From Bacteroidales bacterium (GTDB taxonomy: Bacteria > Bacteroidota > Bacteroidia > Bacteroidales > Bacteroidaceae): a stretch of DNA of 22,833 nt. The notes under the pieces are model-generated. The model did no database searches and was not told the origin of the DNA. It was given only the letters and a program-made list of their open reading frames with translations. Positions 1-6,297 of this stretch are shown here, piece by piece. Numbering within the stretch: position 1 is the first letter of the stretch; every line of letters starts with the position of its first letter. Location of the stretch: positions 1 to 22,833 of the forward strand of contig SFIS01000055.1 of assembly GCA_004555245.1 (NCBI GenBank), given 5' to 3'. A program made the translations under genes and the position numbers.

Positions 1-57
1 AAGGATGGTCGGAAACTGAGCAACAGCATGAAGAGATTGGGGGTGCAAATACGATGA
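1..57 (+). CDS. C-terminal end of an unidentified protein (partial)
   Basis: Frame 1 is open from the window edge and ends KLSNSMKRLGVQIR at the TGA at 55-57. The TGA overlaps an ATG at 54-56 (ATGA), which opens a 19-codon ORF running to 113. This arrangement resembles translational coupling at the end of a larger gene outside the window. Only 18 residues are visible and I do not recognise the family. Frame 3 is also open from the edge to 113, so the frame choice is uncertain. Confidence 0.25.
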   Translation, partial: KDGRKLSNSMKRLGVQIR

Positions 58-114
58 AAAAGACGGAGAACCCACAAGGAAGGGAACATGAGGAAGGCAA
101 ACCTGGGGATTAGG

Positions 115-204
115 ATGTCGAGAATAAACGCAATACGGTTCTCGCAACGATTCACAGAAGTTAAAGAAAGAGGTAATTCAGCAAGGAGAAAAAAGAAGGA
201 CTGA
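115..204 (+). CDS. Tiny basic ORF, 29 aa, unknown
   Basis: This ATG-initiated ORF starts one base after the TAG at 111-113 and encodes a short, strongly basic peptide ending RRKKKD. Its placement directly after two other short frames suggests either a coupled small gene or the decayed end of an accessory region. No domain can be recognised. The chance of it being non-coding is high. Confidence 0.18.
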   Translation: MSRINAIRFSQRFTEVKERGNSARRKKKD

Positions 205-378
205 CCCTGCCGTCAATGAGCAGCCATCGGGCTCAACTTATGGCATGTAAGTTTAAGTTTAGAATTACTCATGTATATATACATGTTCTCCAAACTCAAA
301 TGTTTTCATGGTTTCAAGTCTATTACCCATACTTTCGAATGTAAAAAAGACATTTTTCCTTCAGTAGGGAGAAGGTAT
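205..378. other. Non-coding spacer with a 16-bp palindrome
   Basis: I see no credible gene here. The one clear structure is a perfect 16-bp palindrome, CATGTATATATACATG, at 270-285. The stretch is AT-rich and lies between the scraps at the left edge and the terminator of the hipBA gene. Confidence 0.6.
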
Positions 379-402
379 AAAAAAGAGCGACCGAAGCCGC
401 TC
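379..402 (-). terminator. Rho-independent terminator of hipBA, UUCG loop
   Basis: On the minus strand the sequence reads GAGCGGC-TTCG-GTCGCTC followed by six T. This is a 7-bp stem with one G-U pair, a stable UUCG tetraloop and a U-tract. It sits 25 bases beyond the hipBA stop. A near-identical hairpin occurs at 2351-2375 on the other side of the gene. Confidence 0.85.
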
Positions 403-426
403 CTTATGTAGTATCAATATGTAGAT

Positions 427-2160
427 TTACCTGGCAAGGTATGTTTCAACCAGTGTATGCAGTTGTTCTATCGAGAGGTTGGAAGTACCTGTTTCTTCAA
501 TCTCTGCATACGCTGCTTTGTTTTTTGATATAACAAACTTACGCTCTTTTCCTTGTATCTCGCAAAGAAGATGGAAATTGCCTTTGTAAGTTTGTTCTAC
601 ACGTACATTCTCATATAGAATGCCATCAATATCAAATGATGGTGAACTGCTATCAGGCAAGAAGCCCCAATTTGCCAGATGGTTGTTCAAGCAAGTTTCA
701 ACAGCAGCTATCCATTGCTGACCTACACCACATTCTTCTGCGTATTTACGGAACTTACAGATAGCAGAAGCAACCTCTTTGATAATGGTTTCTGCCTTTC
801 TGATACCATTATCTTTGGCGAGAGCAAGAGCATCTTCAAGGGTTTGACCTTGCAGCTTTCCTTGCATCATAAGGCAGTGCATAGTCTCTGGAAGGAAACC
901 TCCGACATTGAAAATATAGGTCATGTCATATGCTGGCGATAACTGCCAATGACCGTTTTCGTCCATTAGGAAAGAAAAGTTCTTATTGTGGTCATCGGTG
1001 TTGTTGGCAAGGATGTTGAACACCATCCTGCGAAATACCTCTTCCTGTGTGGATTCAGGAAGTCGCATCTTACGACATACCATCAGCAGTTTCTCGTAGC
1101 TGTCTGCTTCGGGGTATAAGGCAGCCAGTGTCTGCATGTGAAGCTTACGTTCCTCATCACGATCGAAACGATGCGTTATGAAGTGATTCTGTCCCTCAAC
1201 TTCAATAAGTTCACATGGCATCATGTTGATACCAGCAGCTGTAGCCATTTTGTAATAAGCCATTTCAAGCTCAGCAGAAGAACGTGAAGGATCACCAAAC
1301 TTAAGAATACAGTATTCAAACTCTTTTTGCCCAGCTATCTGTCCGCTTCTTATCTCACCAGTCTTTGGATTTATGGCAATGATGGCTTTAGGCTGTCTGC
1401 CACCTGCAGAGGTGCCAACAGCTATCAAGGATTGCATCGTCAAAGACTCATCTGGCATTATCTTTACGTTCTCACGCTCAGTGAATATCTTTTGAGCCAA
1501 GTCCGTCAAAGCTTTAAGATTGAGTTGTTCGGACTTCTTAATGCCAGATGATTCAGGGATAAACTCCAATGCTCCCATTCCTCGCTTGCCAATGAAAGAG
1601 AGAATTTCAAGAGGAGTGATTTCCTGGTTTCGGATGCCGTTCTGTATTCTCCAACATTCGAAGACTTGATTTCCCCAAGCATCAGGAAGCGAATCAGCAA
1701 GAAAAGGAGGCAATTTACGGTAAAGCTTCATTTCCTTATCTCCCATGATAGGACGACGGCTTGCAGGTGACTTGGTAGAAGCAATAAGAGGGAAAGGATC
1801 TAGTTCGCCACCGATAACAGCAGGATTGAACTCGAAGTACGAAATTCCTTTCCTGCCATCCCATGACAAACGACCGATAACCTTCTTTTCTGACTTAATG
1901 AGATATGCAGAATTTGGAAGTTCTGGCATCAGTTCGTCTAGAGTATTTATCTGGCCGATAGCCTTCATCAGCAATAGGAACGTACCAAGCGACATATTGC
2001 CTGACGTTCCGTTCTCAAACTTGTGAATGGTAGTAATGGTGATACCAGATTGCTCAGAGACATCCTTCTGCGTCATGTTACTACGCAGACGATAATCTTT
2101 GAATCTCGCTCCAAGCAGCTTTATCAATTCTGGTATGGAATATTCGTAATAGTCAGCCAT
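427..2160 (-). CDS. HipB-HipA fusion: HTH-containing HipA-type Ser/Thr kinase
   Basis: This single 577-aa chain combines an XRE-type helix-turn-helix (about residues 13-70), a HipA N-subdomain-1 region (about 84-190, with the FLADSLPDAWG stretch) and a HipA_C kinase core. Kinase landmarks are the Gly-rich loop TSAGGRQPK at 250-258, where S251 aligns with the autophosphorylated Ser150 of E. coli HipA. The catalytic segment TDDHNKN at 388-394 gives D389 and N394, and the metal-binding Asp is D412 in AYDM. HipA kinases phosphorylate aminoacyl-tRNA synthetases (GltX for E. coli HipA), and the separate HipB protein represses the operon. Here repressor and kinase are one protein. Residues 508-577 form an extra C-terminal segment beyond the usual HipA fold. 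No separate antitoxin ORF is adjacent. The gene is visibly more AT-rich than its neighbours, suggesting transfer. The family is secure; the substrate and any toxicity are not known from sequence. Confidence 0.9.
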   Translation of the reverse strand: MADYYEYSIPELIKLLGARFKDYRLRSNMTQKDVSEQSGITITTIHKFENGTSGNMSLGTFLLLMKAIGQINTLDELMPELPNSAYLIKSEKKVIGRLSWDGRKGISYFEFNPAVIGGELDPFPLIASTKSPASRRPIMGDKEMKLYRKLPPFLADSLPDAWGNQVFECWRIQNGIRNQEITPLEILSFIGKRGMGALEFIPESSGIKKSEQLNLKALTDLAQKIFTERENVKIMPDESLTMQSLIAVGTSAGGRQPKAIIAINPKTGEIRSGQIAGQKEFEYCILKFGDPSRSSAELEMAYYKMATAAGINMMPCELIEVEGQNHFITHRFDRDEERKLHMQTLAALYPEADSYEKLLMVCRKMRLPESTQEEVFRRMVFNILANNTDDHNKNFSFLMDENGHWQLSPAYDMTYIFNVGGFLPETMHCLMMQGKLQGQTLEDALALAKDNGIRKAETIIKEVASAICKFRKYAEECGVGQQWIAAVETCLNNHLANWGFLPDSSSPSFDIDGILYENVRVEQTYKGNFHLLCEIQGKERKFVISKNKAAYAEIEETGTSNLSIEQLHTLVETYLAR

Positions 2161-2187
2161 AATGTCACACTTTTATTTTATACTTTG

Positions 2188-2200
2188 CTATAATTTATAG
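2188..2200. promoter_or_regulatory. Palindrome in hipBA leader, candidate operator
   Basis: CTATAA-T-TTATAG is a perfect 6-bp inverted repeat around one base. It lies 28 bases upstream of the hipBA start and downstream of its putative -7 box. Its position suits an autoregulatory site for the HTH of the fusion protein. It does not match the TATCC-N8-GGATA operator of E. coli HipB, so the assignment is inference only. Confidence 0.35.
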
Positions 2201-2243
2201 ATTGTTTTATCGTCTATTTTATATTACGCTTATATTTACGACT

Positions 2244-2252
2244 GCAAAATTA
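2244..2252 (-). promoter_or_regulatory. Bacteroidetes -7 box for hipBA
   Basis: The minus strand reads TAATTTTGC, an exact fit to TAnnTTTGC, about 84 bases upstream of the hipBA start. A clear -33 TTTG is not visible at the usual spacing, so the promoter is likely but not certain. Confidence 0.5.
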
Positions 2253-2350
2253 CGCAATGTTTTTGAAATAAATGCATAACGGCAAGGAAAATGTTGGATA
2301 AAGAGCAAATTTATATGGTTCTGTAAGGAAAAAGAGAGCCCAAAACACAC

Positions 2351-2375
2351 AAAAAAGAGCGACCCGAAGGCCGCT
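2351..2375 (-). terminator. Second terminator downstream of the EF-G2 gene, UUCG loop
   Basis: The minus strand reads AGCGGCC-TTCG-GGTCGCT, then C and six T. It is the twin of the hipBA terminator at 379-402, differing by one extra base on each side of the tetraloop. It lies about 130 bases after the EF-G2 stop, beyond a first terminator. It may therefore be a back-up terminator or the end of a short independent RNA. Confidence 0.75.
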
Positions 2376-2425
2376 GTCAGCCCGGCTTGTGTACTTGCAC
2401 ACACCAAATAACGGGCATACCGGCG
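2376..2425 (-). other. Nested hairpins between two terminators
   Basis: The minus strand can form an outer GCCCG/CGGGC stem (2380-2384 with 2412-2416) around a perfect TGTGT/ACACA stem with a 6-base loop. The segment is flanked by the EF-G2 terminator and the UUCG terminator. No ORF and no TAnnTTTG box are evident. It could be a structured 3' region or a small RNA. Confidence 0.3.
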
Positions 2426-2429
2426 TGAC

Positions 2430-2479
2430 AAAAACAGCGAAGGCTGCGTCATAATCTTCCGATTCATGACACAGCCTTC
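2430..2479 (-). terminator. Rho-independent terminator of the EF-G2 gene
   Basis: On the minus strand GAAGGCTGTGTCAT (2466-2479) pairs with ATGACGCAGCCTTC (2439-2452) in a 14-bp stem with one G-U pair and a 13-base loop. GCTGTTTTT follows. It begins about 28 bases after the EF-G2 stop codon. Confidence 0.9.
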
Positions 2480-2507
2480 CTGTTTATGCTGTAAAAAAAG
2501 AGAGTAA

Positions 2508-4667
2508 TCAGTCTTCGTCTTTCGTCTCTGCTGCATGTGCCGCTATGAGCTGCTGCTGTATGTCTGTCGGCACAAGTTCGTATGAGGCGAACTTAGTGGT
2601 GAATGAGGCACGTCCGCCTGTGATGGAGCTGAGCGAGATAGAATAGCTTGAGAGTTCCTTGAGAGGTATCTTGGCCTGGAGCTTCTGATATCCGCTCTCT
2701 GAATCCATGCCCATGATGAGGGCGCGGCGTCCCTGAAGGTCAGACATAACATCGCCCATATAGTCTGCCGGGACATAGACCTCGAGGTCGTAGATAGGTT
2801 CGAGAATCTTCGGTCCTGCCTCGCGGAAAGCGGCGGCGAAGGCATGGCGTGCGGCGAGCATGAACGAGAGCTCGTTTGAATCTACGGGGTGCATCTTGCC
2901 GTCATAGACGATGACACGAACGTCGCGGGCATAGGAACCGGTGAGCGGACCGCGCTCGATACATTCCATGACACCTTTGAGGATGGCAGGCATGAAACGT
3001 GCGTCGATAGCGCCGCCGACAACAGAGTTGAGGAAGACGAGCTTGCCGCCCCATGGGAGGTCAACCTCCTCACGGCTCTTGATGTTCATCTTGAACTCCT
3101 GCCCGTTGAATGTGTATGAAACAGGGTCAGGCATACCGTCGGCGTACGGCTCTACGATAAGGTGTACCTCACCGAACTGTCCCGCACCGCCCGACTGCTT
3201 CTTATGACGATAGTCAGCGCGTGATGTCTTGGTGATTGTTTCGCGGTAAGGGATGCGTGCCTCTTCAAAGCGTACCGGTATCTTCTCGTTGTTCTCAAGA
3301 CGCCATTTCAGTGTGCGGAGGTGGAACTCGCCCTGACCATGGATGATGATCTGACGCAACTCCTTCGACTGCTCGACAACCCATGTGGGGTCTTCCTGAC
3401 GCATACGGACGAGGGCGGACATCATCTTCTCGGTGTCTGATTCGTTGACAGCCTTGATGGCACGGCTGTACTTCGAGTTGGGGAATTTGATGAAGTCGAA
3501 ACGGTTGTCGCAGTCTTTTCCGTTGAGGGTATTGCCGGTGCGGACATCTTTCAGCTTCACGGCGCATCCGATATCACCGGCATTAAGCTGATCGACAGGC
3601 TGACGGTTTGCTCCGGCGCAGACGAAAATCTGTCCGATGCGCTCTTTCGAGCCACGGTCGGAGTTTGAGAGCTCGTCGCCTGCCTTTATGCTTCCCGACA
3701 TGACTTTGAAGTATGCAACCTCGCCGATGTGCGGCTCTATTCCCGTCTTGAAGAAATAGATGCTTGCGGGAGCATCGGTTGTCACGGCTACCTCTTCGCC
3801 ACGTGTGTTGTGTACCTTCGGCATCTCGTCAACGAAAGGAACTACATTGCCAAGGAACTCCATGAGGCGGCGTACGCCCATGTCCTTGCCTGCACAGACA
3901 CAGAAAACGGGGAAGATGGAACGTGTGACAAGACCTTTGCGTATGCCTTCGCGCATCTCGTCTTCTGTAAGCTGCTCTGTCTCGAAGAATTTCTCCATGA
4001 GGGTGTCGTCGTTCTCGGCAGCCGCCTCGACGAGGGCTTTGTGCATCTCCATCGCCTTGTCCATCTCTTCTGCGGGGATGTCTTCAATAATCGGTGCGCC
4101 GCCTTCGGGTTTCCATGAGTATTTCTTCATCAGGAGGACATCGATGAGGGCGTTGAAATCAGGACCTTCATTGAGAGGATACTGTACGGGGACGACTTTG
4201 CTGCCGTAGATTTCCTTCAGGCGCTCGAGGACATTGGCATAGTCGCACTTGTCTGAATCGAGCTGGTTGACGAGGAAGATGACCGGTTTCCTGAGTTTCT
4301 CTGTATAGCGGAAATGGTTCTGAGTGCCCACCTCCGGGCCGTACTGTCCGTTGAGCAGCAGGACTGCGGTGTCTGTCACGTTGAGGGCTGTGATGGCTGC
4401 GCCTACGAAATCGTCAGAACCCGGACAATCGATAATGTTCAGTTTCTTGTTGTTGTATTCCACATGATATACTGTGGAGAACACGCTGTAGCCATAATCC
4501 TGCTCTACGGGGAAATAGTCGCTGACTGTGGTGCCTTGGCTTACACGACCGCGACGCTGGATGATGCCTGCCTCGTAGAGCAGGGATTCAGTGAGTGTTG
4601 TCTTTCCTGAACCGTCATTGCCGAGAAGGGCAATGTTTTTGATTTCATTTGTTTGATAAACTTTCAT
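2508..4667 (-). CDS. Elongation factor G paralogue (EF-G2 type, FusA2-like)
   Basis: This 719-aa translational GTPase has the full EF-G architecture: G domain (about 8-280), domain II (about 298-385), domain III, a domain IV with the tip loop HKKQSGGAGQFGEV (488-501), and domain V ending near 700. The P-loop GNDGSGKT is at 16-23. The G3 motif is DCPGSDD (80-86), with Ser84 where canonical EF-G has the His needed for GTP hydrolysis (DTPGH). G4 is NQLD (134-137) rather than NKxD, and the switch-I consensus RGITI is replaced around 57-63. These features match the Bacteroidetes EF-G2 class; the Bacteroides thetaiotaomicron EF-G2 has been reported to drive translocation without GTPase activity and to matter for gut colonisation. 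Canonical fusA should lie elsewhere in the genome. The gene is monocistronic, with its own terminator. Orthology to EF-G2 is inferred from motifs. Confidence 0.9.
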   Translation of the reverse strand: MKVYQTNEIKNIALLGNDGSGKTTLTESLLYEAGIIQRRGRVSQGTTVSDYFPVEQDYGYSVFSTVYHVEYNNKKLNIIDCPGSDDFVGAAITALNVTDTAVLLLNGQYGPEVGTQNHFRYTEKLRKPVIFLVNQLDSDKCDYANVLERLKEIYGSKVVPVQYPLNEGPDFNALIDVLLMKKYSWKPEGGAPIIEDIPAEEMDKAMEMHKALVEAAAENDDTLMEKFFETEQLTEDEMREGIRKGLVTRSIFPVFCVCAGKDMGVRRLMEFLGNVVPFVDEMPKVHNTRGEEVAVTTDAPASIYFFKTGIEPHIGEVAYFKVMSGSIKAGDELSNSDRGSKERIGQIFVCAGANRQPVDQLNAGDIGCAVKLKDVRTGNTLNGKDCDNRFDFIKFPNSKYSRAIKAVNESDTEKMMSALVRMRQEDPTWVVEQSKELRQIIIHGQGEFHLRTLKWRLENNEKIPVRFEEARIPYRETITKTSRADYRHKKQSGGAGQFGEVHLIVEPYADGMPDPVSYTFNGQEFKMNIKSREEVDLPWGGKLVFLNSVVGGAIDARFMPAILKGVMECIERGPLTGSYARDVRVIVYDGKMHPVDSNELSFMLAARHAFAAAFREAGPKILEPIYDLEVYVPADYMGDVMSDLQGRRALIMGMDSESGYQKLQAKIPLKELSSYSISLSSITGGRASFTTKFASYELVPTDIQQQLIAAHAAETKDED

Positions 4668-4735
4668 AGATTTGATGTGTTAGGTATTAATCAGGCGAAT
4701 AATGGCGGGGTGTGGCTTGTGATTATAAATCGTCT

Positions 4736-4769
4736 GTAAAATTATATATTATTTTTGTAATTGCCAAAA
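4736..4769 (-). promoter_or_regulatory. Probable promoter of the EF-G2 gene
   Basis: On the minus strand a TTTG (4765-4768) is followed after about 20 bases by TAATTTTAC (4736-4744). The latter is one base off TAnnTTTGC. The box lies about 70 bases before the EF-G2 start, in an AT-rich leader without ORFs. Confidence 0.4.
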
Positions 4770-4839
4770 GACATACACTTTTTTTAATACATATTATGAT
4801 TTGGTTTGCCTTTATTTTATTCAGTTGTCCGTGATTTTT

Positions 4840-4905
4840 AAAAACAGCGACAGAGACAACAAGAACAACATCTGCCATGACAAATGCTGTATTGTTGTCT
4901 CTGTC
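4840..4905 (-). terminator. Long terminator hairpin after rsmE
   Basis: On the minus strand GACAGAGACAACA (4893-4905) pairs perfectly with TGTTGTCTCTGTC (4849-4861). The 31-base interior can pair further, imperfectly. GCTGTTTTT follows, the same trailer as after the EF-G2 stem. It lies about 50 bases beyond the rsmE stop and closes the operon. Confidence 0.85.
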
Positions 4906-4953
4906 GGGGTGTAAACAAGATAATGTGTGGATGTCAGGAAATGAACCGGCACG

Positions 4954-5721
4954 TCAACCTGATATGCCAATGGAATATGAACGCAATGCTATATCAGACG
5001 TGGCGACTGCCATCAAACCTGCCGTTTCTGTACGCAGACGGCTCTCGCCGAGTGTGGCAGAACGGTAGCCGCAGGCTATGGCATCATTAACTTCGCCGAT
5101 GCTGAAATCGCCTTCAGGACCTATGAGAACCGTAATGTCAGAGGCCGGCACATCAGGATGTCTGGCAGAAGACAGAGTGCTGCACAGGTCGGCAAAGAGG
5201 TCGGCTTTCTCCAGACTGTCGTAGCAGTGGCAGATATATTTCAGGCCACTACGCTCGGCGTGTATGAAAGAACGGAAGTCTGTCATGTCGCTCACCGCAG
5301 GCATCCATGCCTTACGGCTCTGCTTCGCCGCAGAGACGACAATCTTCTCGATACGTTCGGCACGGAGCTTGGTGCGCTCAGAGAACCTGCAGTTCAGGAA
5401 GGTGAGGGACGCAATGCCTATTTCGGTGGCTTTCTCTGCAAGCCATTCGATACGGTCGATGTTCTTTGTAGGGGCGATGGCGAGATGGATGCGTGATGTA
5501 CGGGCGGGTTCGTCGCATACGACATCGAGTATGGAATAGGCGCATGTCTTCTTGGTGGCAAGGGTGATTTCAGCCCTATAGAACTTACCTCTGCCGTCCA
5601 TGAGATATACGATGTCGCCTGGCTGAAGACGCAACACACGGACGGCATGCATGGCCTCGTCGTCAGGAAGAAGGTTTGTCCCGGCCGCATCGGGGGCATA
5701 GAAATATCGTTCTTCTTTCAT
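4954..5721 (-). CDS. rsmE: 16S rRNA (uracil-1498-N3)-methyltransferase RsmE
   Basis: This 255-aa SPOUT-class methyltransferase uses SAM to methylate N3 of U1498 in 16S rRNA of the small ribosomal subunit. The N-terminal PUA-like part (about 1-70) contains MHAVRVLRLQPGD. The C-terminal knot carries the family signatures IGPEGDFSIGE (200-210) and LGESRLRTETA (224-234), which form the SAM site. Length is normal. The ATG overlaps the stop of the upstream nuclease-family gene by four bases (5718-5721), so translation is probably coupled. It is the last gene before a strong terminator. Confidence 0.95.
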   Translation of the reverse strand: MKEERYFYAPDAAGTNLLPDDEAMHAVRVLRLQPGDIVYLMDGRGKFYRAEITLATKKTCAYSILDVVCDEPARTSRIHLAIAPTKNIDRIEWLAEKATEIGIASLTFLNCRFSERTKLRAERIEKIVVSAAKQSRKAWMPAVSDMTDFRSFIHAERSGLKYICHCYDSLEKADLFADLCSTLSSARHPDVPASDITVLIGPEGDFSIGEVNDAIACGYRSATLGESRLRTETAGLMAVATSDIALRSYSIGISG

Positions 5722-6266
5722 AGCTTGCCCCGGCGTTTCAGTTCATCGCGTATTGTTGATGCCATCTCATATTTCTCCTGTTCGACAGCACTCTTCAACG
5801 CTTCGCGCAGCATATCGTCTGACAGGGCGTTGTATGGCAGTGCCATCGACGGACTGCCAGGAACGACGGGTACTGCCTGCCGCTGCATCAGGGTGTTGGT
5901 GGCATAGATGGGAGCATCGGAGATGAGATGCAGGAGAATGGCGTCGCTGGCACGCAACGAGAGCGACTGGCGCGTCTCGCTGTTTATGAGCATGGCGCGA
6001 TAGACACCATCGACAATATCGTTGATGATGAGTTCGAACGAGTAGCCCACCTGGTTCTTCAGAACATTGACGAGAACCTCGGGCAAGAGGGTGTTGCAGA
6101 TCTTCTGCTTGCTCAGACGAAGCCCTATCTCTTCTTTCATGAGCTTGTCGCACACTACGGCAATCTGCATCGTAGCTCCTTTGTCGGACAACATTATGAT
6201 TCCGACATCGTGGTTGCCTATGATTTCTGAGACGGCAAAGACTTTTAACTCTATTATGGCCTGCAT
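5718..6266 (-). CDS. Bifunctional nuclease family (DUF151) protein with C-terminal UVR motif
   Basis: The start is placed at the ATG at 6266 (MQAIIELKVFAVSEI), because the upstream in-frame extension is unlike the family and overlaps the preceding gene. This gives 182 aa. Residues 1 to about 130 form the BFN/DUF151 domain, with the conserved RASDAILL at 105-112. Residues 150-180 (LREALKSAVEQEKYEMASTIRDELKRRG) are a UVR motif, the helical hairpin by which UvrB and UvrC interact. Some plant homologues have nuclease activity; the bacterial role is poorly known. It follows the nucleoside transporter by 31 bases and overlaps rsmE by 4 bases. Confidence 0.9.
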   Translation of the reverse strand: MQAIIELKVFAVSEIIGNHDVGIIMLSDKGATMQIAVVCDKLMKEEIGLRLSKQKICNTLLPEVLVNVLKNQVGYSFELIINDIVDGVYRAMLINSETRQSLSLRASDAILLHLISDAPIYATNTLMQRQAVPVVPGSPSMALPYNALSDDMLREALKSAVEQEKYEMASTIRDELKRRGKL

Positions 6267-6297
6267 ATCGTTATGAGAATGACGGTTAAAAAAGGTC

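Noticed and set aside
2219..2536. 105-codon minus-strand ORF between the EF-G2 gene and hipBA
   Set aside because: It starts inside the EF-G2 gene in another frame, runs through two terminator hairpins and reads like translated non-coding DNA.
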